Source of the DNA: CAJXNP01 sp050305935 | Lineage (GTDB): Bacteria; Bacteroidota; Bacteroidia; Cytophagales; Cyclobacteriaceae | Direction: 5' to 3' | Length of the DNA stretch: 64,000 nucleotides | Assembly (NCBI GenBank): GCA_050305935.1 | Contig: JBNLGG010000001.1 | Span: forward strand, 124,001 to 188,000 | Shown here: in pieces, positions 49,840-58,525 of the stretch | How positions within the stretch are numbered: the stretch's first letter is position 1 | Layout: every line of letters begins with the position of its first letter | Notes under the pieces: generated by a model | The model's database searches: none | Told to the model about the DNA's origin: nothing | The model's input: the letters and a program-made list of their open reading frames with translations, nothing else | Translations under genes and position numbers: made by a program

Positions 49840-49927
49840 TTTTTCAGTTCTCCTCATTTTTTAATATATCTTAAAAACTGTCTCGCTGCTTACCCTTTGT
49901 TTTGTAGTAAATTTCAAAACAACAAAA

Positions 49928-50092
49928 ATGGGTAAACATTTCAATTCGCTGGAAAAAACCAGGATCAACTTTTTTCAATCGGAAAAATACAGACTTCACT
50001 TTATGGCTGGTGTAAGTCCTTTGTCCGCTTGCCATAGCATTACTGAGCTCGCAAAAAAGACACTTTTGGCTGTGGCGCACATCAATATTTGA
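49928..50092 (+). CDS. Small ORF, 54 aa, in the leader of the efflux operon
   Basis: An ATG at 49928 opens a 54-codon frame ending in TGA at 50090-50092. The peptide begins MGKHFNSLEKTRINFFQSEK and ends KKTLLAVAHINI. The start resembles, loosely, the MGK-x-F N-terminus of PNPOx-like flavin proteins that often follow Crp regulators, but the rest does not. It may be a truncated gene or a leader peptide. Start and stop are clean and the frame is well spaced from its neighbours (35 bases to the efflux adaptor). Confidence 0.35.
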   Translation: MGKHFNSLEKTRINFFQSEKYRLHFMAGVSPLSACHSITELAKKTLLAVAHINI

Positions 50093-50128
50093 AAAATATT
50101 CTTCCTTTATAAATCTAACATAACATTC

Positions 50129-51154
50129 ATGAAACATTATTTGATCATCCTTCTTATGCTCTTGCTCATGTCGTGCAGCAACGAAGGAAAAAATGAGCAA
50201 GAAAGTTCTACTCCTGTTACTGTGGAGACACAAGTTGTATCCGTTACGGCATTGGAAAAAGAACTTACCCTTAGTGGTAATGTAGAAGGCGCCACTACAG
50301 TAAGGCTCGGTTTTTTAGTACCGGGCAAGATCAGCCACATTTCCAAAAAAGAAGGGGAACTTATCCGTAAGGGTGAATTGCTGTCGAGTCTCGACGCCAC
50401 AAATTACTCGATTGCGAAGCAACTTGCCGATGTCCAGTTAAATGCCACAGACGATGAATACAACCGATTGAAGATAATGTACGACAGGAAAAGCATCAGC
50501 GAAAGCGACTTTAAAAAAATAGGCTTCTCCCTTCAGGAAGCACAGCTACAGCAAAAGCTTCATACCAAAAACCTGAATGACACCAGGTTGTATTCACCCA
50601 TTGAAGGGGTTCTTCTCAGCAAAAAGGTTGAGGTAGGCGAGATTGTGAACCAGGGCATGCCGTTATTCGTGGTGGCCGACATAAGAAAAGTGTTTGTTTC
50701 AGTGTTTGTGCCGGAAGATGAGCTGAACAAGATACGTCTTAACCAGGAAGCCAGCATTTTTATTGCTGCTCAAGACAAGGCCTATTCTGGTAAAATAACC
50801 GAAGTGGGAGCTTTAGCCGATCCGGCCTCACGGGCCTTTGCCGTGAAAATAGAAGTGGTAAACGACAACCTTTCTATCCGCCCAGGTATGATTGCCGAAG
50901 CCAGAATTCCCTCACGACAACCCAACAATGCTATGTTGCTGCCTGCAGGATGCATCGGGCATGACCCGGATGGGCAGAGCTATGTGTATGTGGCAGACGA
51001 AAAGACCATGCAGGCTTTTAAGCGCAAGGTAAACCTCGGCGGTATAATGGAAAACAAGATCGAGATCACTTCAGGTTTGTCAGAAGGGGAAGTCGTGGTT
51101 GCTTCCGGCCTGAAAAAACTGTCAGATGGTTCCTATATCTCTACTGTTAAATAA
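50129..51154 (+). CDS. RND efflux periplasmic adaptor (membrane fusion protein)
   Basis: A 341-aa HlyD/AcrA-type adaptor that links the inner-membrane pump with the outer-membrane channel. The lipoprotein signal ends in LLMSC. Lipoyl-type halves are seen in ELTLSGNVEGATTVRLGFLV (first) and TRLYSPIEGVLLSKKVEVGE (second), with a coiled-coil hairpin between them (about 95-150). The beta-barrel domain contains VFVPEDELNKIRL and the membrane-proximal end EGEVVVASGLKKLSDGS. It is the first gene of a three-gene efflux operon. Confidence 0.9.
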   Translation: MKHYLIILLMLLLMSCSNEGKNEQESSTPVTVETQVVSVTALEKELTLSGNVEGATTVRLGFLVPGKISHISKKEGELIRKGELLSSLDATNYSIAKQLADVQLNATDDEYNRLKIMYDRKSISESDFKKIGFSLQEAQLQQKLHTKNLNDTRLYSPIEGVLLSKKVEVGEIVNQGMPLFVVADIRKVFVSVFVPEDELNKIRLNQEASIFIAAQDKAYSGKITEVGALADPASRAFAVKIEVVNDNLSIRPGMIAEARIPSRQPNNAMLLPAGCIGHDPDGQSYVYVADEKTMQAFKRKVNLGGIMENKIEITSGLSEGEVVVASGLKKLSDGSYISTVK

Positions 51155-51162
51155 CAATCGGT

Positions 51163-54100
51163 ATGAATTTTATAGAAGCAGCACTTAAATACAAGCATGT
51201 TACGCTGTCCGTTTTGCTTATGCTATTTGCCGTTGGCGTACACTCCCTGTTTAACATGCCCAGACGGGAAGATCCCAAGATCACAATAAGACAAGGCCTG
51301 GTCATCGCCTTTTACCCTGGAGCTAATCCTCTACAGGTAGAAGACCAGGTGACGAGAAAATTGGAGCAGTACCTGTTTCAGTATGAAGAAGTAAACAAAA
51401 GCGAAACTTACTCTACCACCAAGGATGGTCTGGTGGTGATAAATGTGGAGCTGACCGAGAGGGTGAAACAACCGGACATTTTCTGGAACAAACTGAGGCA
51501 CCAGCTACTGGTAGCCAGAGAGCTGGACCTGCCGGATGGAGTCTTTGGCCCCATCGTAGATTCCGATTTCGGAGATACAGAGGCAATGGTCATTGCCCTG
51601 GAAAGTGACCAGGCCAGCTATGAGCAGCTAAAGGGCTACGTTGAAAAATTAGAAGATATTATAAGAACTATTCCGGCAGCTTCAAAGATAAAACGGATAG
51701 GTGAGCAAAAGGAAGAGATCGTCGTGTCATCGTCCTCGGGAAAACTGGCTCAATATGGGATGAGGCTGGACCATGTGGTTCAGTTGCTGCAGTCGCAGAA
51801 CCAGATCAATGCCAGTGGTAAGGTAAAAGGTGACAATGATGCCACGCCATTGTACACTGAAGGTTATTTTAAAAAGGAAGACGACCTTGCCAATCAGGTA
51901 ATTGGCATGTCTCCTGTGGGGGCGGTTGTTCGGCTAAGGGATGTCTCCACCATCAAGCGTAACTATGCAGAGCCGAAGGAAATAATAACCGCCAACGGAA
52001 ACAAAGCCATGATGCTTGCCATTCAAATGCATGAAGGCCACAATATAGTCGATTTTGGCAAAGAGGTGGATCAGAAGATCGAGGAAGCAAAAAAACTCAT
52101 TCCTTCCGACATAAAGATTATGACACTGGTATCGCAGCCAGTGCTGGTGGATGAAAATGTATCGCATTTCATAAAAGAATTTTTTCTGGCAATAGCGTCG
52201 GTTATCATAGTTGTCATTCTACTACTCCCCTTTCGCATTGCGTCCGTAGCAGCGATGGCAATTCCCATGACGGTGGCTTTAACTTTTGCCATTATGAATA
52301 TGGCGGGCATAGAGCTTCACCAGGTATCGCTCGCTGCGCTTATTCTGGTGCTGGGTATGGTGGTGGACGATGCCATTGTGATTGCTGACAATTACGTGGA
52401 GCTTTTGGACGAAAAAGTAGACCGCTGGACCGCCGCATGGCGCAGTGCACACGATTTGGTAATACCTGTGCTTACGGCTACAATTACCATCATTGCCTCT
52501 TTTATGCCCATGGTTTTGCTGAGCGGTTCCACCGGAGAGTTTATATTTACCCTGCCGATCACAGTAGCCATTTCTTTGCTTTCATCCTATTTTGTGGCGC
52601 TATTCCTTACACCTTTGCTTTGCTATACTTTTATCAAAAAAGGTCTGCACCAACATGGGGAGGAAGGAAACAACCACACAGACAAAGAAAAGAAATCGGT
52701 GCTTACCTACATGCAGCTTGGCTATGACAAGGCGCTGGATTGGTGCGTGAAACGCCCAAAACTTACCATTTCCGGTAGTTTGTTGTTTGTACTGCTTACC
52801 GGTGTATTGTTCAAACTGGGGGTGAGGGAATTGTTCTTTCCGGCAGCCGAGCGAAACCAGTTTGTAGTTGAATTGAGAATGCCTACCGGCACTAAGCTCG
52901 AAAAAACCAACGAGACTATTCAAAAAGTTGAACAGTTGTTCAAAGACGACGAAAGGGTTTTGTCTTACGCCGCATTTACCGGAAGATCCGCACCAAGGTT
53001 TTACTACAACTTTGCACCTGAATTTCCGACGAGCGACTATGCCATGTTGCTGGTGAATACCACGGAAGAAAAGACAGCTGAAGAATTGACGGATGAGCTT
53101 AGGGAGAAAGTGCCGCATCTGGCCCCGGAGGGAACTTTCTTTGTAAAGCTGATGCAGCAAGGCGAACAGCTCAAGGCGCCGGTAGAAGTGCGGATCATCG
53201 GTGAAGACTTAGCGCAACTGAAAGCCATCGGCCTCAGAGTAGAGAACATTTTGAAGAGTGCCAGAGGCAGCTACCTGGTGAGGAACGATTTTGCCGAAGA
53301 CTACTACGGTGTACAGATAAAACCTAAAGACGAAGCAAAGAGGCTCGGCTTCACTACCGGTAGCATTGCGCGGTCAGTCTATACAGGATTTAGCGGTGCG
53401 CCGATCTCTACCATGTACGAAGGCAACGCACCGATCGATATTGTGCTGAGACTGAATGAAAAAGATCGCGAAAATACGTCAAACCTGGAAGACACATACC
53501 TTACATCGCCCGTTACCGGAACTGAAGTGCCTCTTAGGCAAATAGCCGAGCTGATGCCGCAGTGGTATTCAGGAAGAATAATGCACCGCAATGGCATGAG
53601 GACGCTAACCGTGCAGAGCGAAACGACCCCTGACGTATTACCGGCAGAACTACTGAGAGACATAAAACCTGAAGTAAAAAAACTGGAGCTTCCTGCCGGC
53701 TATCGCATAGAATATGGTGGAGAGGACGCAAATAAGAAAGAAGTGCAAGGCGAATTGATAGGAGTACTCACGATAAGCCTCGTGCTGATATTCTTCATTC
53801 TATTGTTTCAGTTCAGGAATATCAAAGAAGCATTTATCGTGATGCTCACCATCCCACTTAGCTTGTTTGGCGCTATCCTTGGCCTCGTAGTCACTGGAAA
53901 CAATTTCAGCTTCACAGCATTTGTAGGGCTTATCTCACTTTCGGGGATTGTGGTGCGCAATGCCATCATACTCGTGGACTACACCAACACGCTTATGAAG
54001 CAGGGGATGGATATTAAAACAGCAGCTATAGAATCGGCTAAGCGGAGGCTACGTCCAATTTTTCTCACTGCCATGGCAGCGGCTATCGGCGTGTTGCCGA

Positions 54101-54258
54101 TGATTATCTCAAAGTCGCCCATGTGGGCGCCACTCGCCAGTGTATTGGCCTTTGGCGTTGTGTGGAGTATGATCATGGCTTTGCTTACGGTGCCCATTCT
54201 GTACATAGGCATGATCAAGTCGCACGACAAAAAACATATTTTTCAAACAAGTAAATAA
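51163..54258 (+). CDS. RND multidrug efflux permease
   Basis: A 1031-aa proton-driven transporter of the HAE-type RND family. Twelve transmembrane helices in two groups of six flank two large periplasmic loops. The proton-relay pair is in LALILVLGMVVDDAIVIADN (Asp-Asp of TM4) and the TM10-12 region includes GLISLSGIVVRNAIILVDYT. Early markers are FNMPRREDPKITIRQGLV and IAFYPGANPLQVEDQV. It exports lipophilic compounds or drugs; the true substrate cannot be told. It starts eight bases after the adaptor stop. Confidence 0.92.
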   Translation: MNFIEAALKYKHVTLSVLLMLFAVGVHSLFNMPRREDPKITIRQGLVIAFYPGANPLQVEDQVTRKLEQYLFQYEEVNKSETYSTTKDGLVVINVELTERVKQPDIFWNKLRHQLLVARELDLPDGVFGPIVDSDFGDTEAMVIALESDQASYEQLKGYVEKLEDIIRTIPAASKIKRIGEQKEEIVVSSSSGKLAQYGMRLDHVVQLLQSQNQINASGKVKGDNDATPLYTEGYFKKEDDLANQVIGMSPVGAVVRLRDVSTIKRNYAEPKEIITANGNKAMMLAIQMHEGHNIVDFGKEVDQKIEEAKKLIPSDIKIMTLVSQPVLVDENVSHFIKEFFLAIASVIIVVILLLPFRIASVAAMAIPMTVALTFAIMNMAGIELHQVSLAALILVLGMVVDDAIVIADNYVELLDEKVDRWTAAWRSAHDLVIPVLTATITIIASFMPMVLLSGSTGEFIFTLPITVAISLLSSYFVALFLTPLLCYTFIKKGLHQHGEEGNNHTDKEKKSVLTYMQLGYDKALDWCVKRPKLTISGSLLFVLLTGVLFKLGVRELFFPAAERNQFVVELRMPTGTKLEKTNETIQKVEQLFKDDERVLSYAAFTGRSAPRFYYNFAPEFPTSDYAMLLVNTTEEKTAEELTDELREKVPHLAPEGTFFVKLMQQGEQLKAPVEVRIIGEDLAQLKAIGLRVENILKSARGSYLVRNDFAEDYYGVQIKPKDEAKRLGFTTGSIARSVYTGFSGAPISTMYEGNAPIDIVLRLNEKDRENTSNLEDTYLTSPVTGTEVPLRQIAELMPQWYSGRIMHRNGMRTLTVQSETTPDVLPAELLRDIKPEVKKLELPAGYRIEYGGEDANKKEVQGELIGVLTISLVLIFFILLFQFRNIKEAFIVMLTIPLSLFGAILGLVVTGNNFSFTAFVGLISLSGIVVRNAIILVDYTNTLMKQGMDIKTAAIESAKRRLRPIFLTAMAAAIGVLPMIISKSPMWAPLASVLAFGVVWSMIMALLTVPILYIGMIKSHDKKHIFQTSK

Positions 54259-54267
54259 CTGTTTCTA

Positions 54268-55608
54268 ATGAACTTCAAAATAAAATGCATTGCCCTGGTC
54301 CTCGTTTTACTAGCCGGATATTCGCGCTTACAGGCGCAGTCGGAAGAGGGCTATTCACTACAGCAACTAATAGACGCTGCCATGGAGAATAACCGGGTCA
54401 TGAAGATAAAGGACTATCAGGTGCAGGAAAAGGTAAGCAAAAGGAGGGAAGATGCGGTGAAAAGATATCCGACAGCAATGTTGGAAGGAAGCTACCGCTA
54501 CAACTTCAATCTACCCAATCTTACCATTCCTGCTGGAGTTGCAGGTGTGGTGGGCTCAAGTGACGGCCCCCCCCAGCTTCTGCCGGCGGAAGATCGTCAG
54601 CTTACTTTGGGCGACAGAAACAACTATGGGCTTTCTCTCACTCTTTATCAGCCTCTTACCCAGCAGGCAAAGATAGGCACGGGCCTTCAGATAGACGAGA
54701 TCGATATAAAGGTGACGGAAAAGGAGAAAGTGCAGCTCAAGCTTGATATACAAACGGGCGTAAGTAAGTTGTATTATGGCATCCTTATAGTGCAAAAGCA
54801 AATGGAAGAAGCAGAGGCCAATCTGGAACTGGCCAAAGCCAAACTTTATGATGCAGAGGGTGCGCTGGCAGCCGGCAAAACCATAGAGGTGAACCTTGCC
54901 GGACTGCAGGCAGGCATTGCTGATGAGGAGAGAGAAATTCTTAGCTTACAAATAAGGATGGATGATTTGTTGAACGACCTTAGTAGCCTTGCGCAGGTAG
55001 GCGTAGCAGATTTAAAGCTACAGCCGGTCGAAATGGAAATAGAGAGTCTGCAATCGATGGAAGCGTATGAAAATGAAGCTTCCTCAAATCCGGGCCTGCA
55101 AATTGCAAAGCTAAACAAAGAAAAGGCTGTGTTGGGTATAAGAGCAGCAGAGCAAAGCAATCTTCCTGACCTGGGACTGGTAGCGGGTTATTACTATCAG
55201 CAGGGAAATCCGTTGTTGCCCACCTCTAGCCCATTTGTCGGTGTGAGCCTGAAATGGAATATCCAGGATCTTTTTTCCAATGCACAGTTGAAGAGTCAGA
55301 GGCGTTTTCAGATGAAACAAGCGGAGGAAAATGTGGCTTACAAACAGGAAGAGCTGAGCAAGGATATTCAAAAAGCCTGGAGAAAAGCGAGCCAGTCTGA
55401 AGCCCTGGTGACAGTAGCAAGGAAGGTAGCCGGCTACCGTCGTGAAGAATATAAAATACAGCAAGATAAACAGTCGGCTGGTCTGGGTGCAAATACAGGT
55501 TTGCTCGAAGTAAGGTCGCAACTGGCCAAGGCAGAGGCCGATCAGTATGCAGCAGAATTGTCTTATTTACTGGCAGTAATTGAATTGAACAACCTGACAG
55601 AAAAGTAA
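54268..55608 (+). CDS. TolC-family outer-membrane efflux protein
   Basis: A 446-aa outer-membrane channel of the TolC type. The signal peptide (CIALVLVLLAGYSRLQAQ) is followed by two TolC repeats (OEP) of long coiled-coil helices, for example QVQEKVSKRREDAVKRYPTA and EEAEANLELAKAKLYDAEGA, with repeat two including EENVAYKQEELSKDIQKAW. The extramembrane strand segment is LPNLTIPAGVAGVVGSS. It is the third gene of the tripartite pump, ten bases after the permease. The sequence is full length. Confidence 0.88.
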   Translation: MNFKIKCIALVLVLLAGYSRLQAQSEEGYSLQQLIDAAMENNRVMKIKDYQVQEKVSKRREDAVKRYPTAMLEGSYRYNFNLPNLTIPAGVAGVVGSSDGPPQLLPAEDRQLTLGDRNNYGLSLTLYQPLTQQAKIGTGLQIDEIDIKVTEKEKVQLKLDIQTGVSKLYYGILIVQKQMEEAEANLELAKAKLYDAEGALAAGKTIEVNLAGLQAGIADEEREILSLQIRMDDLLNDLSSLAQVGVADLKLQPVEMEIESLQSMEAYENEASSNPGLQIAKLNKEKAVLGIRAAEQSNLPDLGLVAGYYYQQGNPLLPTSSPFVGVSLKWNIQDLFSNAQLKSQRRFQMKQAEENVAYKQEELSKDIQKAWRKASQSEALVTVARKVAGYRREEYKIQQDKQSAGLGANTGLLEVRSQLAKAEADQYAAELSYLLAVIELNNLTEK

Positions 55609-56253
55609 TTGCGACATATTTAACCCATTGAACTGAGCATGATCCGCCTACTGGCGGATCATGCAGTGGTATGACTATGAAATGCGAGGTTGCTTACATA
55701 CTGACAGGCATGGCGTGTGTTCCATTGAAATACACACCTGTTTTGGCAAAGTTTTCCATTCACGCAAACTGATTGCCAGTATATTACTCCTCAAATCTAT
55801 GATGGACGTCATTAGAGATTTATCCTATTGACTCTTCTGGGTTTAAAATACTGTCCGACAGCATAAACAGGATGACAAGACTCACCATAATTCGCGATGT
55901 TCAAAATCTACTTTTTGAGATTTTGTCTGATGCAAGGATCGAATGTGATTGTTCTATAGTATTCATGTCATATTGATTTAAAATGTCACAAAACAAATTT
56001 AGGGCTCCAACGCATAGGATTAGGTGCATCAAAGCTTCATATTAGCTTGCGGATAACTGCAACCATCTGCATTAAAAAAACCATGGGTGATCCAACGAGA
56101 GCCTCAATCCAGACTGGGCAGAAGTTATTAAACGGACTTTCAGTTGTTGCGCTCGGCATCCAGCGTGGCGAAGAAAATCGCTGAATTCTGGTTCTTAATA
56201 CTTAATACTTAATCGTTTTTACCCTACCACTCTGCCAATATGTTAGTTAATGT
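55609..56253. other. Long intergenic stretch with no recognised gene
   Basis: About 645 bases with the perfect inverted repeat near the left side and a short tandem (TTAATAC, about 2.5 copies near 56193-56213) near the right. No frame on either strand has convincing coding signs. Confidence 0.5.
55637..55664. repeat. Perfect 12-bp inverted repeat after the efflux operon
   Basis: GCATGATCCGCC, a loop of four bases (TACT) and GGCGGATCATGC. The stem is perfect but no T run follows, so this is not a classic terminator. It may aid termination or mRNA stability, or be a protein site or repeat element. Confidence 0.7.
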
Positions 56254-57078
56254 TCACATCTTTTGACATTTCTCGCAGACATACACACTCCCGCCCATGT
56301 AGGCCATTTTCTTTATGGTCGTCCCACATTTCGGGCAGGGGTGACCAACTGTATTCTTGCAAAGGATGCAATGATATCCGCCTGAAGCACCAAAAATATC
56401 CTGTTCCGTATCGCGACCGTCTTGTTCTGCCATTTCAGTTAAAGTAGATTTAACCGTTAAAAAGATTTTTTCTTTGTCCTTGTCCGTTAGGGTGCTGATC
56501 TTCTTTTTGGGATGGAAGCTGGTATTGAATAAAATATCCTGGAGCACACCGTTCCCCAGGCCGGGAATCCGCTGCTCCGTTGCCAGAAAAGCTTTCAAGG
56601 AAATGTTGTCAGGACTTGACGAAAACAATTGATCGAAATATGCGGCGTCAAACCGATCGGAAAATGGAGAAGGTTTTTCCTTGGCCACCAGGTAATACTT
56701 GTTTGTCAATTCACCTTCTTTAAAAGCCACCAATCTGCCATACATTTGAACTGTAGCCACGAGTGATGACTCATCCGAAAATTTTATAAATAACTGATGT
56801 TTGTCCGGAGGGATCTCCCCGGGGTGGAAATATTTCAGTCGGATACCCTCGCTGAATACCAGGAACATATCATCGATGGACACCTCCACCATTCCTCCCT
56901 GGTGTCTGGCCGAACGAATGGTCTTGCCCGACAGGCGATCATGGTACGCCTTTGGATCTTCATGGAACCATGCAAATTTATGCGGGCTTTGACCGGCGAT
57001 TACATTTCTAATGGTCTTTCCTGAAAGTGCATCATTGATTTCCTGAGACAAGACAAGGGCTTCCGGTAGTTCGATCAT
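56254..57078 (-). CDS. Fpg/Nei-family DNA glycosylase-like protein lacking the N-terminal proline
   Basis: A 274-aa protein from the ATG at 57078 (upstream codons to 57138 add an unrelated lead). The fold is that of formamidopyrimidine/endonuclease VIII glycosylases: N-terminal barrel, H2TH domain (QRIPGLGNGVLQDILFNTSF) and C-terminal zinc finger (HPCPKCGTTIKKMAYMGG, then VYVCEKCQKM). However, the N-terminus is MIELPEALVL: codon 2 is Ile, whereas Fpg/Nei enzymes use Pro1 (after Met removal) as the Schiff-base nucleophile. The beta-hairpin Lys of Fpg also is not obvious (SARHQGGMVEVS). Glu is kept. It may bind DNA without base excision or use another mechanism; a role cannot be given. Confidence 0.75.
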   Translation of the reverse strand: MIELPEALVLSQEINDALSGKTIRNVIAGQSPHKFAWFHEDPKAYHDRLSGKTIRSARHQGGMVEVSIDDMFLVFSEGIRLKYFHPGEIPPDKHQLFIKFSDESSLVATVQMYGRLVAFKEGELTNKYYLVAKEKPSPFSDRFDAAYFDQLFSSSPDNISLKAFLATEQRIPGLGNGVLQDILFNTSFHPKKKISTLTDKDKEKIFLTVKSTLTEMAEQDGRDTEQDIFGASGGYHCILCKNTVGHPCPKCGTTIKKMAYMGGSVYVCEKCQKM

Positions 57079-57397
57079 AGCTTGATATTTTACTGTTTCA
57101 ATCAAAACAGAAAATTCAAGCAATAAATTCCGGTGCAAAAGGGATTGGGGAGTTCTAATCTGGATCCAGATACATTTCGTCCGGTCGTAGGTTAGGTGAA
57201 ACGATCCAGCGACCAGAGTTCAGCAAGAACTTCTGCTCGAATTAACCTAATTGTAGTTTGCTGACATATGGGAATAAAAAATACGATTCGGAATCACGAA
57301 GCTACTCACTTCGTCAGCATCACTGTGGTAAAATTGATCTACACTGAATGACGATCGAGCGGATGCTTTAGCCATAGTTAGTCGTAGCGGATGCAAC

Positions 57398-58174
57398 TTA
57401 AATATTTACCTGATTTCCATAGTTCATCAGATCAATATGAATTGGGGATGAAGGGTATTTTCCGCTCTTAAACTTTTGCAAAAGTTCTTGGCGAGAAATT
57501 CCAAACTGACTCGAAATATAATGATAATGTGCCTGTCCTTTTTTCCAGGATTCTTTTCCCTTCAAACTTTTGTATGTCACAAAGAAACAATGCCAATTAT
57601 TACCGTTATCCAATATTTTTACGACAGCGACCTTCTGAAACTCAATAGCATGTTTTAATTCACCGTCTGATAATGGTGTCCTTCCTATTTTATTTACAGT
57701 TCCATCGTTACATTCAGTGATTAAAGGTAAATCCAATTGATTTAATCCTTTAACATGCTCTTTAAAAGTGTATTGACTTAATGAATAATTGTATTTAGCA
57801 TGTGCGACAAATGATAACGCAAGCAATTGACGAGGGTACAATTGAAGACCTTTAAGCAATCTTCTTTGGTTCTTTTTTGAGTTACTAACTAACAACGATT
57901 CTAGATTCTCCGGAAATCCCCCTTTAACAATTTTCCGATAAAACTTTGTCCACTCGTGTTTGGCCCTTTTTTCTAAAACATCTTTGACCATTTTCGACTC
58001 TGTTGGAAGACCTTTCATTTTTAGTATATCTTCTTCCATGATTATGGTTTGTGTTGTGTGAATTTGAAAATAGTAAGCTAACGGATTAACGTATTCAAAA
58101 TTAGTCGCCTCAAACATTCTGTAGTGGCCGTTACCTGTTTCGTTAGGAATAAGCCATGTCTTCAAAAAAGTCAT
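57398..58174 (-). CDS. Hypothetical protein, 258 aa
   Basis: A cytoplasmic protein without signal or membrane segments and without a motif I recognise. The N-terminal part (MTFLKTWLIPNETGNGHYRM) has mixed helix/strand character and the middle is basic (KKNQRRLLKGLQLYPRQLLA). The C-terminal region has a hydrophobic strand WHCFFVTYKSL and an alternating segment QAHYHYISSQFGISRQELL that could be a helix-turn-helix. The frame has normal codon use and a good length, so the gene is likely real. It stands alone between two intergenic stretches. Confidence 0.5.
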   Translation of the reverse strand: MTFLKTWLIPNETGNGHYRMFEATNFEYVNPLAYYFQIHTTQTIIMEEDILKMKGLPTESKMVKDVLEKRAKHEWTKFYRKIVKGGFPENLESLLVSNSKKNQRRLLKGLQLYPRQLLALSFVAHAKYNYSLSQYTFKEHVKGLNQLDLPLITECNDGTVNKIGRTPLSDGELKHAIEFQKVAVVKILDNGNNWHCFFVTYKSLKGKESWKKGQAHYHYISSQFGISRQELLQKFKSGKYPSSPIHIDLMNYGNQVNI

Positions 58175-58525
58175 TTCCTTGTTTTTTTATAAGGCTACGG
58201 TTTTTGAAAAAGATAAGTTTTCTTCAAAATACCATTTCCAAAGAATAGAAACCTGTCTCAAGGGTTCTATGGGTTATGATCCGTCAAAAGGCTATTCAGT
58301 CACTTCGTTTGGTTGTAGGTTGGGCACAGCGATCCTACGACTAGAGGTTTGCAATAAATACTGGCATCAAAAGAATGTCCACCCTTTCCCATTTCCATTT
58401 CCCCAATCACTGCCCCAAATAATTAGCGATTTCAAAAAATACTTTTGGTTCTGAAATTTATATTTCCTTTCTATTGGATTATTATAGGTGATTTGTACCT
58501 TTAATATCGTGAAAGAACAATTCAA
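58175..58525. other. Intergenic stretch before araA
   Basis: About 350 bases. A 91-codon plus-strand frame here (58179-58454) has no signs of coding. The right end carries the candidate araA promoter. Nothing else was seen. Confidence 0.45.
58473..58503 (+). promoter_or_regulatory. Candidate araA promoter
   Basis: ATTG (58473-58476), 19 bases, then TACCTTTA (58496-58503), each one base off the TTTG and TAnnTTTG consensus. It lies 22 bases before the araA ATG. No operator or sugar-regulator site was identified. Confidence 0.35.

Noticed and set aside
56190..56215. Short tandem TTAATAC repeat as a possible element
   Set aside because: Only about 2.5 copies of a seven-base AT-rich word, easily random at this composition.
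58179..58454. Plus-strand frame of 91 codons before araA
   Set aside because: It has low coding character, ends in odd repeats (PFPFPFP) and is not linked to any gene.
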